Virus record (IMG/VR): IMGVR_UViG_3300047457_000500
Span: 59,488-123,487 of that record
Direction: 5' to 3' (one strand)
Length of the DNA stretch: 64,000 nt
Source: a virus
In this document: piece by piece, positions 16,259 through 23,330 of the stretch
Position numbering within the stretch: the stretch's first letter is position 1
Layout: every line of letters begins with the position of its first letter
The notes under the pieces: generated by a model
The model's database searches: none
What the model saw: only the letters and a program-made list of their open reading frames with translations
What the model was told of the DNA's origin: nothing
Position numbers and translations under genes: made by a program

Positions 16259-16522
16259 ATGACTACTACTAATTACACAGACTATAAATTTTCCGTCAAT
16301 GGCGTAAAGTTTATTTCAAGAATAAATGCTAACTCTCCATTCGCAGGCTCTCTCGCAAAACTTCCTTCGCAGGTTGTTATCGATATGAATGTTCAAGCCG
16401 TAACGGAATTAGTTGGTGACGCTTCTAAATTTACTCGTGATGAGTTATTGGAAGAATTAGAAAGAGTAAATGACGGCGGAACTCATGCATTCATTCTACT
16501 AGATGAAGAGGTGAGTGCATGA
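16259..16522 (+). CDS. Small hypothetical early protein
   Basis: 87 residues: beta-hairpin N-terminus (YKFSVNGVKFISRI) and helical C-terminus (RDELLEELERVND). AGAAAGGTAACTAAATAA precedes the ATG. Overlaps the next gene by 4 bases (ATGA). No family named. Confidence 0.55.
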   Translation: MTTTNYTDYKFSVNGVKFISRINANSPFAGSLAKLPSQVVIDMNVQAVTELVGDASKFTRDELLEELERVNDGGTHAFILLDEEVSA

Positions 16523-16710
16523 GCCTAACAAAAACACACTTCAAGGCTATCGCCTCAATTCTAAATGATGTCAAAGAAGAAATTCATCCGCAAGTCTATG
16601 AGGATTTAGTAGAAGGATTTTCAACTTATTTCGGAACAAAAAACGAAATGTTCGATAAAGCAAAATTTGAAACCGCTTGCGGTGTTGATGAGTTAGGAAT
16701 AATTGCATGA
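16519..16710 (+). CDS. Conserved small actinophage-type protein
   Basis: 63 residues. HFKAIASILNDVKEE...VYEDLVEGFSTYFG...FDKAKFETACG is a form I recall as common among small proteins of actinobacteriophages; helical, function unknown. ATGA overlaps at both ends place it in the early operon. Confidence 0.6.
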   Translation: MSLTKTHFKAIASILNDVKEEIHPQVYEDLVEGFSTYFGTKNEMFDKAKFETACGVDELGIIA

Positions 16711-16787
16711 TTAGATTTCTAACTACACTTGTTCAAATTGGTTTAGTTCTTTCAATTTATTTTATAATAAAACTTGCCAAAGAATAA
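16707..16787 (+). CDS. Single-pass membrane microprotein
   Basis: 26 residues, MIRFLTTLVQIGLVLSIYFI, then K-L-A-K-E: one hydrophobic helix with a positive end. ATGA overlap with the upstream gene. A second such peptide occurs at 19200. Confidence 0.45.
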   Translation: MIRFLTTLVQIGLVLSIYFIIKLAKE

Positions 16788-16869
16788 AATCAAATTTTCA
16801 AAATGTGAAATCTGCGGTAGAATTTTTATCGCAGATCTAAAATGTTTTGTGTGTGCTGCTAAACAATAG
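16774..16869 (+). CDS. Zinc-ribbon microprotein (TTG start)
   Basis: 31 codons with two C-x-x-C pairs 13 residues apart (KCEICG and KCFVCAA), a minimal zinc ribbon. The TTG start overlaps the end of the membrane microprotein, which would allow coupling; no separate ribosome site. The Cys pattern is the main support. Confidence 0.4.
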   Translation: MPKNKIKFSKCEICGRIFIADLKCFVCAAKQ

Positions 16870-16896
16870 TTGAAATTTCAACAAGTTGCCGACCAC

Positions 16897-16917
16897 TTAT
16901 CCACAGGGTTATCCACA
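16897..16917 (+). promoter_or_regulatory. Two tandem DnaA-box sequences
   Basis: TTATCCACA occurs twice, at 16897-16905 and 16909-16917, both perfect matches to the consensus DnaA box, 12 bp apart. They lie between GCCGACC and TTACGT in an intergenic space. They could be part of a replication origin or a DnaA-responsive operator. Confidence 0.6.
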
Positions 16918-16969
16918 ATGTGAATTACGTTACAATAAAAAAATTTCCCAGATTTTACGGCGTGTCGTT

Positions 16970-16998
16970 TTGATTTTGTCAGTCCTAGATGATAGGAT
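16970..16998 (+). promoter_or_regulatory. sigma70-type promoter with TGTCAG in spacer
   Basis: TTGATT, 17-bp spacer beginning TTGTCAGTCC, TAGGAT. Preceded by GGCGTGTCG as in the promoter at 15883. The leader starts ATTACAGAGTAATAAAATG, identical to that downstream of the 15883 promoter. Confidence 0.65.
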
Positions 16999-17028
16999 TA
17001 CAGAGTAATAAAATGAAAGGAAAACTAA

Positions 17029-17244
17029 ATGAGAAGTTACTCTATTGAAGATTTGTTGGTAGGGCAATACTATAAGCCTACCTCTCTAGCCCGTAGATTT
17101 ATGGGGGGAGAAATAAATTTTGCTGAAAAGCGTGATGATGTTTGGGTAGGCACAGACTATCAAGCCTACGCAATTCGTTATCGTGTTGGACAGTCCCTAA
17201 AGACTGATTGGGCTACTATTGCCGTTCGTGTGTCTGATTTGTAA
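17029..17244 (+). CDS. Small early protein, paralogue of the gene at 15944
   Basis: 71 residues: EDLLVGQYYKPTS, VWVGTDYQAYAIRYRV, WATIAVRV, in the same order as the paralogue 1.1 kb upstream. The two genes also share promoter and leader sequences, so the whole transcription unit was duplicated. Function unknown. Confidence 0.6.
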   Translation: MRSYSIEDLLVGQYYKPTSLARRFMGGEINFAEKRDDVWVGTDYQAYAIRYRVGQSLKTDWATIAVRVSDL

Positions 17245-17267
17245 ATGTCAGACCAATATGCTAAGAT
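17239..17267 (+). promoter_or_regulatory. sigma70-type promoter with TGTCAG in spacer
   Basis: TTGTAA, 17 bp starting ATGTCAGACC and ending TGC, TAAGAT. It overlaps the 3' end of the previous gene and drives the gene at 17295. Confidence 0.6.
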
Positions 17268-17294
17268 TTCAGTATCAAAAGAAAGGATATAAAA

Positions 17295-17504
17295 ATGGAT
17301 AAATTGGAATACGCACTACGCACTATCGCTAATTGCGATTTGTGTTATGGTCAAGGTTATAATGGTTGGGCTATTGGCGAGGACTATGATATGGAGGATT
17401 GTATTTGTAATCCTTATGGTCTAATCCTTGAAAATGGCGAAGTTATTTTTGATAATGGCTTACTAAGTGAGCCTGAACTATTCACAACGCAGGAGGCTTA
17501 CTAA
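17295..17504 (+). CDS. Cys-rich small protein
   Basis: 69 residues with ANCDLCYGQGYNGWAIG and MEDCICNP, i.e. C-x-x-C and C-x-C, as in the microprotein at 14496 on the other strand. Likely a zinc-binding module. GAAAGGATATAAAA precedes the ATG. Confidence 0.6.
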   Translation: MDKLEYALRTIANCDLCYGQGYNGWAIGEDYDMEDCICNPYGLILENGEVIFDNGLLSEPELFTTQEAY

Positions 17505-17505
17505 T

Positions 17506-17790
17506 ATGGGAAGTAATTTTGCTAATGATTTGGCTTTGGCTGATAATCTAACTATTGAAACTCAGATTGAAATACACCTGAAGTCTAATCACTATCCACC
17601 CGTTCCGTCTTTCATGGTGCCTACTTGTATTGAGGCTATTGACGCTGTAAATGACGCAGGGCTTTGGCACTTAGAAATACCTCTACCTGAAGGGGTATTG
17701 TATAAGGGTAATTTGACTACCGCACCAGCACACGCTATTATTGACCAACACCACCTTGAAGCGTGGCTTATTGAAAGAGAGGAATACTAA
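17506..17790 (+). CDS. Conserved small actinophage-type protein
   Basis: 94 residues from the ATG after CAGGAGGCTTACTAAT; a longer reading overlaps the upstream gene without a ribosome site. Residues 20-60 (EIHLKSNHYPPVPSFMV, then a helix) and the C-terminal HHLEAWLI are like small early proteins of actinobacteriophages as I recall them. Function unknown. Confidence 0.6.
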   Translation: MGSNFANDLALADNLTIETQIEIHLKSNHYPPVPSFMVPTCIEAIDAVNDAGLWHLEIPLPEGVLYKGNLTTAPAHAIIDQHHLEAWLIEREEY

Positions 17791-17791
17791 A

Positions 17792-18001
17792 ATGGAATAC
17801 AACTATGTTCTAACAACTTACTATGACGGAGAATTATTTTCTACTCATAGAATTAGCGACTTCATGGAAGCGCATGAGGCGTGGGCTAAATGTGTAGACT
17901 ACGGCAACGCTACCATGTTCGCAACTTATAATCTTACAGACCCAACAGGTAAAATGTATACAAAAAACTTTTATTCTGATGGCAGAGTAGAGATTAGATA
18001 A
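17792..18001 (+). CDS. Conserved small actinophage-type protein
   Basis: 69 residues from the ATG after GAGAGGAATACTAAA. MEYNYVLTTYYDGELFSTH and the aromatic C-terminal strand suggest an alpha/beta fold with three strands. It begins right after the preceding stop and ends against the next ATG. Function unknown. Confidence 0.6.
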   Translation: MEYNYVLTTYYDGELFSTHRISDFMEAHEAWAKCVDYGNATMFATYNLTDPTGKMYTKNFYSDGRVEIR

Positions 18002-18229
18002 ATGTCTGCTACAATAAATGACATGGAACTAGTATTCGCTGATTATCTTTTGCCAAACCAATTGGCAGAAGGTGATCTAGTAAAGATTGAAGATCAATTT
18101 GTAACAGTAAAAACAATCATGGAAGCAAGTAATGGTTATCATTTAGTTTTGCTTGATGACTTTGATGATGAAGTTGAAGCATTTGTTTTAGATGATGACA
18201 AAATTGAATGGTACGTTTTTGTAGAGTAA
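18002..18229 (+). CDS. Small acidic early protein
   Basis: 75 residues, strongly acidic (LLDDFDDEVEAFVLDDDKIE). LAEGDLVKIEDQFVTVKTIM resembles a small SH3- or KOW-like barrel strand pattern. Starts immediately after the previous stop. An acidic barrel could mimic DNA or RNA, but that is speculation. Confidence 0.55.
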   Translation: MSATINDMELVFADYLLPNQLAEGDLVKIEDQFVTVKTIMEASNGYHLVLLDDFDDEVEAFVLDDDKIEWYVFVE

Positions 18230-18291
18230 AAGTGCCCGACTCGATTTGCACTAAATGTCCGTTTTACGTAGTTTGTTAAGAACCTCCCTAT

Positions 18292-18320
18292 TTGATTTTC
18301 TAATATTTTTATGATATTAT
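18292..18320 (+). promoter_or_regulatory. sigma70-type promoter giving a leaderless message
   Basis: TTGATT, 17 bp, TATTAT, then 6 nt to the ATG of the next gene. Upstream are GTGCCCGAC (18232) and TTACGT (18264), one copy of the intergenic two-part motif. Confidence 0.65.
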
Positions 18321-18326
18321 TATTTC

Positions 18327-18470
18327 ATGTTTAGAAAAAGCAAAGAGGAATTAAGGCGTATTCAAGAATTACGCAGATCTAACGCTGCCTCTGCCTTGCC
18401 AAACAAAAAGGCCTATACTAGACAAAGCAGCAAAAAAATGTTAGAATTAGAAAAGAAAGAAAGGCCCTAA
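18327..18470 (+). CDS. Small basic protein
   Basis: 47 residues, rich in Lys and Arg (MFRKSKEELRRIQELRRSN) and helical; could bind nucleic acid. The transcript start predicted from the -10 box coincides with the ATG. Ends directly against the Gp88-type gene, so the two form an operon. Confidence 0.55.
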   Translation: MFRKSKEELRRIQELRRSNAASALPNKKAYTRQSSKKMLELEKKERP

Positions 18471-19190
18471 ATGAAACTAAAGCGCAGCAATGATAGGAAA
18501 GTAGCAAATGCAGTCTCCCCAAATGGAAAAACCCCAACAATCGCAAACACTTTTGGATTACCTAGTGGTAAGGCTTACTCATGTCCTGGTGAGACCTCTG
18601 TATGCAGCAAAGTATGCTACGCAGGAAAACTTGAAAAAATCTACAAAGGTGTAAGAGATACCCTATTACATAACTGGAATTTATTGAAAGACGCAGACCA
18701 TGACACTATGGAAGAGTTGCTCATGGAAATGATAGAAGACTTCAAAAAAGACTGTGATAAGCGTGAGGCTCCTAAACTATTTCGTATTCACTGGGACGGT
18801 GATTTCTTTTCGGATGAGTACGCATTCGCCTGGAAGCATGTTGTGCTAAATAATCCTGATGTTCAATTCTGGGTATACACTCGTGTGGCTTCCGCTGCTA
18901 ATATGCTCAAGAATATTGAAAACCTAAGTTTATATTTCTCTGCAGATAGTGAGAATATCAAAACCGCTGTAGAGTTAAAACAAACTCATGGCATTCGTAT
19001 GGCATACCTTGCACAAAATTTTGCTGCAGGACAAGAAAAAATGAAAGAACTTATTTCTAAACCTGGAGCAAAGTGTCCTGAAAATGCAAAACGCATTCCG
19101 CTTATTTCTACTAATGGAAGTGCGTGTGTGTCATGTGGGTTGTGTGTTTATAACAAGTCTGATATAGTATTCTCTGCTAGTAAAAAATAG
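18471..19190 (+). CDS. Gp88-type phage protein
   Basis: 239 residues. TFGLPSGKAYSCPGET, then VCSKVCYAGK, and near the end CVSCGLCVY: the layout of the Gp88 family known from mycobacteriophages, with Cys pairs that may bind zinc or an Fe-S cluster. The middle (LFRIHWDGDFFSDEYAFAW) is the most conserved part as I remember it. Biochemical role unknown. Supports an actinobacterial host. Confidence 0.7.
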   Translation: MKLKRSNDRKVANAVSPNGKTPTIANTFGLPSGKAYSCPGETSVCSKVCYAGKLEKIYKGVRDTLLHNWNLLKDADHDTMEELLMEMIEDFKKDCDKREAPKLFRIHWDGDFFSDEYAFAWKHVVLNNPDVQFWVYTRVASAANMLKNIENLSLYFSADSENIKTAVELKQTHGIRMAYLAQNFAAGQEKMKELISKPGAKCPENAKRIPLISTNGSACVSCGLCVYNKSDIVFSASKK

Positions 19191-19199
19191 GAGTTGAAA

Positions 19200-19259
19200 T
19201 GAAAATGCAATATGTATTCTTAGCATGGTTCGTATTGTTATTTTTTATTTATCAATAGA
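19200..19259 (+). CDS. Single-pass membrane microprotein
   Basis: 19 residues, MKMQYVFLAWFVLLFFIYQ, one hydrophobic helix. AGGAG lies 5 nt before the ATG, and it follows the Gp88-type gene by 9 nt. Confidence 0.4.
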
Positions 19260-19359
19260 TCCCCCGCAAAAGTGGTCGGCCCCTAAACCTTAGATTTGTC
19301 AAGTTACGACGCTGTGATTAAGGACACAGGAAAAAACCTCATAAAATGCCATAAACGAT

Positions 19360-19388
19360 TTGTATTTCTTGTATTTTTTTGCTAAACT
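19360..19388 (+). promoter_or_regulatory. sigma70-type promoter
   Basis: TTGTAT, 17 bp ending TGC, TAAACT. The two-part motif GTGGTCGGC (19272) and TTACGA (19304) lies upstream. Confidence 0.6.
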
Positions 19389-19419
19389 TATACTATAACG
19401 ACAACAGAAAGGAAACGAA

Positions 19420-19587
19420 ATGACACTAGGCGGATACACTTATCAGGTAGGCGATTTATTCACCACCTCTAAGACAGGAGTTACAGGACGAATTGAAAAG
19501 TTTGTTCCTATCTCTCGTAATGTTACCAGAGTCATGCTACGCTTGGCAAATAACCAACAGCGTTTTGCTATGGTCAAAACACACTAA
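19420..19587 (+). CDS. Small beta-barrel-like protein (tandem paralogue 1)
   Basis: 55 residues: YTYQVGDLFTTSKTGVTGRI and a C-terminal QQRFAMVKTH. It aligns with the next gene (Y-x-V-G-D-x-x-T-T/S-x-K-x-x-V-T-G-x-I). A five-stranded SH3-like barrel is plausible. Own promoter and AGAAAGGAAACGAA ribosome site. Confidence 0.6.
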   Translation: MTLGGYTYQVGDLFTTSKTGVTGRIEKFVPISRNVTRVMLRLANNQQRFAMVKTH

Positions 19588-19617
19588 TCTCAAAATATGA
19601 GAAATCTCAGAAATAAC

Positions 19618-19646
19618 TTGACGAGAAATCTCAAAAATGCTAAAAT
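19618..19646 (+). promoter_or_regulatory. sigma70-type promoter with flanking direct repeats
   Basis: TTGACG, 17 bp ending TGC, TAAAAT. GAGAAATCTCA occurs at 19599 and again at 19623 (24 bp apart, on one face of the helix), bracketing the -35, which looks like an operator pair. Confidence 0.6.
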
Positions 19647-19683
19647 TGAATATATCAACAACCAACTAACAAAGGAGAAAGAA

Positions 19684-19851
19684 ATGGCAGTAAATAACGC
19701 AACTTACAAGGTAGGCGACACCTACACCTCACAGAAGTCAAAGGTCACAGGTGTTATCACAGAAATCAAGCCAAACACAGACGGAACAAGCGTTCGTGTG
19801 AAACTTGATGTCAATGGCTCACCTCGCTGGACTACTTGGACAGCAAAGTAA
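19684..19851 (+). CDS. Small beta-barrel-like protein (tandem paralogue 2)
   Basis: 55 residues from the ATG after AAAGGAGAAAGAA. NATYKVGDTYTSQKSKVTGV followed by VRVKLDVNGSPRW shows it is a paralogue of the preceding gene. Possibly a nucleic-acid or protein-binding barrel. Confidence 0.6.
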   Translation: MAVNNATYKVGDTYTSQKSKVTGVITEIKPNTDGTSVRVKLDVNGSPRWTTWTAK

Positions 19852-19869
19852 TTCCTAAACAGGAAAAGT

Positions 19870-19896
19870 CCTGAGCATGACTACTAAAACTGCTCA
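19870..19896 (+). repeat. CCTGAGCATG hairpin, copy 1
   Basis: TGAGCA and TGCTCA pair across a 13-nt loop, starting 19 nt after a stop codon. Three other copies share CCTGAGCA...AAACTGCTC (20926, 22109, 32486). Confidence 0.55.
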
Positions 19897-19931
19897 TAAC
19901 AACAAACAACGAAAGAAAAGGAAAATAACAA

Positions 19932-20354
19932 ATGGCACGACAAAAAGCAATTAGCGTGAAAATCGCTACAACCAAAGTTATCAAGGCTTTGGAAACTAAG
20001 TTAGCACAAATCAAGAAAGATAAGGCTAACCAAAAAACTAACGAGGAGAAGTATCAGAAGGCTCACGAAAAGTGGCTAAAAGATGTTGCTAAACTTTCTC
20101 TCGCTCAAATCTCAAAGGCAGAAAACCTACGAGCAAGCACACGCTACAATGGCATGGTAAATGTAGATTTTGATTTGCCTAAGTCTGTGGTAGCAGATTT
20201 CCCTGCTGAACCTGAAAAGGATTTTGAGACTTTTCATGAGTGGCAGTATAAGGAAATGGTTGAGGAAATTGAGAACGCAATTCGTATTCTCAAGATGACA
20301 GATGAGGAAGTAGTTTCTACTTCTACTTACAACGCTATCGCTAGATACTTGTAA
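19932..20354 (+). CDS. Conserved helical early protein
   Basis: 140 residues. A long Lys-rich coiled coil (residues 15-55), then NLRASTRYNGMVNVDFDLP and helical end (KMTDEEVVSTSTYNAIARYL). Similar proteins are frequent in actinobacteriophage early regions, unknown role. AACGAAAGAAAAGGAAAATAACA precedes the ATG in part. Confidence 0.6.
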   Translation: MARQKAISVKIATTKVIKALETKLAQIKKDKANQKTNEEKYQKAHEKWLKDVAKLSLAQISKAENLRASTRYNGMVNVDFDLPKSVVADFPAEPEKDFETFHEWQYKEMVEEIENAIRILKMTDEEVVSTSTYNAIARYL

Positions 20355-20360
20355 TTTGGT

Positions 20361-20402
20361 TGGGGGAGGGTATTTGACTCCCCCACTAATAAATGCTATG
20401 AT
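20361..20402 (+). promoter_or_regulatory. Hairpin overlapping a promoter
   Basis: TGGGGGAG and CTCCCCCA form a perfect 8-bp stem with a 9-nt loop; the TTGACT -35 (20374-20379) lies in its loop and right arm, followed after 17 bp (ending TGC) by TATGAT. The hairpin may end the upstream transcript and also influence this promoter. Confidence 0.6.
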
Positions 20403-20425
20403 TAGATAATACGAAAGGATAAGCC

Positions 20426-20839
20426 ATGGAAACAACTAACATTCATAACGTCACTGAGGAATTTTTAAAAACTCAGATTACACAAAAAGATGAACGAATT
20501 CAGGTCCTGGAAGAGCATGTACAGCGTGTAACACAGCGTGACTACGCTACCGCTGGAAAACTGCAGGCAATGCGAGACGGTCTACACGAGTGGACTATGA
20601 CTGAATTAGAAAATAATGGAATCACAGAGGAGCAGGCTACTGAACTTTCTGAGATTGGTGGATTTGAACTTACAAAAGAAGTAGAGGCTGAAGTTACAGT
20701 CCGCTACTGGATTACTCTTCAGATTCCTGCAGGAGAAGACGCAGAGTCTGTAATCAATGATATTGATTTCGACGCAATTACATATGATACTGATGTGATA
20801 ACACATGTTAGTTCATCTGTAGACAGTATCGATATCTAA
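20426..20839 (+). CDS. Conserved early protein
   Basis: 137 residues. N-terminal coiled coil (DERIQVLEEHVQRVTQRDY), then a C-terminal alpha/beta domain with VTVRYWITLQIPAG and IDFDAITYDTDV, a ferredoxin-like strand pattern. Proteins of this two-part form recur in actinobacteriophages. AAAGGATAAGCC precedes the ATG. Function unknown. Confidence 0.6.
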   Translation: METTNIHNVTEEFLKTQITQKDERIQVLEEHVQRVTQRDYATAGKLQAMRDGLHEWTMTELENNGITEEQATELSEIGGFELTKEVEAEVTVRYWITLQIPAGEDAESVINDIDFDAITYDTDVITHVSSSVDSIDI

Positions 20840-20846
20840 CAATCTT

Positions 20847-20871
20847 CCTGGCCTTCATGAAAGGGGCCAGG
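20847..20871 (+). terminator. Possible terminator hairpin
   Basis: CCTGGCC and GGCCAGG form a 7-bp stem with an 11-nt loop just after a stop codon. No T-run follows, so it may be a processing or pause site. Confidence 0.4.
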
Positions 20872-20925
20872 ATCTGCAAGCATCGCTCTTCTTTCATCCT
20901 TTCTTTCAAAGAGCATGCAAGGGAC

Positions 20926-20957
20926 CTGAGCACGTCCACGTAAACTGCTCATTTTTT
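20926..20957 (+). terminator. CCTGAGCA hairpin, copy 2, with T-run
   Basis: TGAGCA/TGCTCA stem with a 13-nt loop followed by six T (20952-20957). This copy looks like a true terminator and suggests the repeat family ends transcription. Confidence 0.55.
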
Positions 20958-21031
20958 ATTGAAAAAGTGGTCGGGCGATTTGTCCTATATGTCCGATTTA
21001 CGAATTATGATCATATTCCCCAATCCTGGAT

Positions 21032-21060
21032 TTGCTTTTGTCACCCCATTGTGCTAAACT
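21032..21060 (+). promoter_or_regulatory. sigma70-type promoter
   Basis: TTGCTT, 17-bp spacer TTGTCACCCCATTGTGC, TAAACT. Upstream GTGGTCGGGC (20967) and TTACGA (20998) are a copy of the two-part motif. Confidence 0.6.
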
Positions 21061-21089
21061 TTAGATAACAAAACAGAAAGGAAATAAAA

Positions 21090-22097
21090 ATGGCTCATGA
21101 ATTAGAATCTGCTAATTCTTTCGCATCATTCCGTGAACCTGCTTGGCATGGTTTAGGAACTGTATTTCAGGAGGAAGTTACTACTGAAAAAATGTTGGAA
21201 CTCGCTAACCTTGATGGTTGGAATGTTCGTCTTGAAGATGTCGTAATCCCAGACACTCTTTCATCTGATAAATCTTATCAATATGTTGTGCGTGATAACC
21301 CATTCACCGCAAATCAAGTTGATGTTCTAGGCGTTGTTGGTGAACGCTATGTCCCATTGCAAAATGAAGACCTATTCACATTTGGTGATGCAATTCTTGA
21401 TGGCGGAGGTCGTTGGGAAACTGCTGGCTCATTGCGTGGTGGTCGTGTTGTATTTGGTTCTCTTGCTCTTGAGCGTGAGACTGTTCTAGACCCTAATGGC
21501 GTCGCTGATGTTGTCAAGACTTATCTTCTTGTCAACACATCACATGATGGTTCTGTTGCTATTCAAGCATCTGTAACACCTGTTCGTGTTGTATGCGCTA
21601 ACACTCTTGCTGTTGCACTAGGTCGCACTAGCAAAAAGGGTGGCGTAAAACAATCATTCAAGATTCGTCACACACAATCTGCTGAGGGTAAAGTTCAACA
21701 GGCTCGTGAGGCTCTTGCTGTTGCCAATGCTTATATGGATTCATTCTCTCTAATGGCTAAGGCTATGATTGAGAAAGAAATCACAGCGCAACAATTCAAT
21801 GATATTGTTCTCGCTGCGTATCCTAAGCCTGATGAAACCAAAAAGGGTGCATTGTCTAAGTGGACAACTAAGATTGACACTATCAATGACATCTATACAG
21901 GTGAATTCAATGGCATGATTGCTGGCACTGCATGGGGTGCATGGAATGCACTTACAGAAAGAATCGATTGGTATCGTGGAGGTAAGCGTGGTCTTACTGA
22001 ATCAATTCTAATGGGTTCAAGTGGATTTGACCCTGCTATCACAGCAGAAAAAAATCGTTTGCTAACTATTGTTCGCAACTCTCTAGAATTGGTGTAA
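21090..22097 (+). CDS. DUF932 phage/plasmid-type protein
   Basis: 335 residues. PAWHGLGTVFQ near residue 18, YLLVNTSHDGS and VRVVCANTLAVAL (C-A-N-T-L) in the middle, and GTAWGAWNALTERIDW near the end are hallmarks of the DUF932 family found in phages and plasmids. Its function is not established. AGAAAGGAAATAAAA precedes the ATG. Codon use (many CGT, GTT, CTT) differs from the AGA- and TTA-rich accessory genes and suggests high expression. Confidence 0.8.
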   Translation: MAHELESANSFASFREPAWHGLGTVFQEEVTTEKMLELANLDGWNVRLEDVVIPDTLSSDKSYQYVVRDNPFTANQVDVLGVVGERYVPLQNEDLFTFGDAILDGGGRWETAGSLRGGRVVFGSLALERETVLDPNGVADVVKTYLLVNTSHDGSVAIQASVTPVRVVCANTLAVALGRTSKKGGVKQSFKIRHTQSAEGKVQQAREALAVANAYMDSFSLMAKAMIEKEITAQQFNDIVLAAYPKPDETKKGALSKWTTKIDTINDIYTGEFNGMIAGTAWGAWNALTERIDWYRGGKRGLTESILMGSSGFDPAITAEKNRLLTIVRNSLELV

Positions 22098-22108
22098 CAA
22101 TTCAACTC

Positions 22109-22131
22109 CTGAGCATGAGTAAAAACTGCTC
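22109..22131 (+). repeat. CCTGAGCATG hairpin, copy 3
   Basis: TGAGCA/TGCTC with an 11-nt loop, 12 nt after the DUF932 stop codon. Confidence 0.5.
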
Positions 22132-22194
22132 TCTTGACAAAGATCAAAAAAGGTGCCGACCAAAAATATCATTTAGAAATTTAATTACGATACG

Positions 22195-22223
22195 TTGACA
22201 AAATCCCCAAATTTTGCTATTAT
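22195..22223 (+). promoter_or_regulatory. Consensus promoter giving a leaderless message
   Basis: TTGACA, 17 bp ending TGC, TATTAT, then 6 nt to the ATG. GTGCCGACC (22153) and TTACGA (22185) lie upstream. Confidence 0.7.
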
Positions 22224-22229
22224 TTATTC

Positions 22230-22424
22230 ATGGACCAAAAAGAACTAACGACATACATGACAAACCTGCGTAGTGGCCTGGATGAAGACCTACGTAATCT
22301 TGCTGCAGAAATGGACTCTATTGACCCTGCCTCTAAAGACTTTGCAGACCTAGACTTTGAGTTTAATTATATTACAGGACAAGTATCAATGTTAAGCCAT
22401 ATACTACAAAAGATAGGACAATAA
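22230..22424 (+). CDS. Small helical protein
   Basis: 64 acidic, helical residues (MDQKELTTYMTNLRSGLDED). Predicted transcript start equals the A of the ATG. Ends in a TAATG overlap with the next gene. Unknown function. Confidence 0.6.
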   Translation: MDQKELTTYMTNLRSGLDEDLRNLAAEMDSIDPASKDFADLDFEFNYITGQVSMLSHILQKIGQ

Positions 22425-22582
22425 TGCTGGGGTATACAGAAGAACAAGTAGATAAGATGCTCACTACATTAAACTATACTATTCATCATCATATGACTGG
22501 TAAGTTTGCAGATGAGGATAGGTCAGTACTTAGAGATCTAGAGGACTTCTTACAGGGTTTGTTAGCAGAGGGACGTATTTGA
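22424..22582 (+). CDS. Small helical protein
   Basis: 52 residues (MLGYTEEQVDKMLTTLNYTI) with a His triplet and acidic helix RDLEDFLQGLLAEG. TAATG coupling to the upstream gene. Unknown function. Confidence 0.55.
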   Translation: MLGYTEEQVDKMLTTLNYTIHHHMTGKFADEDRSVLRDLEDFLQGLLAEGRI

Positions 22583-22607
22583 CATCCCCCTGATATTTTG
22601 CTAGAAT
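22579..22607 (+). promoter_or_regulatory. Consensus promoter
   Basis: TTGACA, 17 bp ending TGC, TAGAAT. It overlaps the upstream stop codon. Confidence 0.7.
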
Positions 22608-22634
22608 TGCATACAACGACTAGAAAGGAATAAT

Positions 22635-23330
22635 ATGCCAAATTGGGTATATAACTCTCTAACTATTGAGGGTAATGCAGAAGACATTTCTGCTATCAAA
22701 ACACAACTAAACCAACCATTCCAACGTCAACACGACCAATGGAATATGGAAACAAGACAAATGGAATTACAGGATGTTACTTATTCAAACCCTGTATTTG
22801 CATTCTGGAATATTATCAAGCCAACTAATCTAGAGGCATACAATAAGCAGTCTGACCATTCATTACCTATGGAAGAACAACTTATGTTCAAGGGTGATAA
22901 CTGGTATGACTGGAATGTAACTAACTGGGGAACCAAATGGGATGTTGCTGTATCAGATAATGAGCAGTATCCTGAGACTGAACTAATCAACGAAGAGGAT
23001 TGGTCAGATAGACTTACCTATAGTTTCAATACCGCTTGGTCTCCTCCTCTTCCTGCTATTGCTACATTGTCAGAACAATATCCTAATTTAGAATTTACCT
23101 TGTCATACGAGGAAGAAACAGGCTGGGGTGGCGAAATAGAGTTCCTCAATGGTCAAGATACTGTATTAGAAAACTATGAAAACAAATGTCGTGACTGTGA
23201 TTCAATCAACACACTAGAGTATTGCGAAAACGACTGTGGTGAGATATGCTCTGATTGCCATTACATGGGTGAGGCAGACTTAGAGTGTGTTGCAGAGTGT
23301 GACATACATAAAGAATACTTGGAGGCATAA
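22635..23330 (+). CDS. Api92-like (DUF1281-type) protein with Cys-rich tail
   Basis: 231 residues. MPNWVYNSLTIEGNAEDI is the diagnostic opening of Api92-like phage proteins; the body contains NVTNWGTKWDV and SFNTAWSPPLPAI, both conserved in that family (ferredoxin-like fold). The last 50 residues add seven Cys (CRDCDS, CENDCGEICSDC), a probable zinc module not usual in the family. Function unknown. AGAAAGGAATAAT precedes the ATG. Confidence 0.7.
   Translation: MPNWVYNSLTIEGNAEDISAIKTQLNQPFQRQHDQWNMETRQMELQDVTYSNPVFAFWNIIKPTNLEAYNKQSDHSLPMEEQLMFKGDNWYDWNVTNWGTKWDVAVSDNEQYPETELINEEDWSDRLTYSFNTAWSPPLPAIATLSEQYPNLEFTLSYEEETGWGGEIEFLNGQDTVLENYENKCRDCDSINTLEYCENDCGEICSDCHYMGEADLECVAECDIHKEYLEA

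Noticed and set aside
20127-20806. Minus-strand ORFs of 66 and 102 codons
   Set aside because: Antisense shadows of conserved early genes with Cys/Ile-rich unlikely composition.
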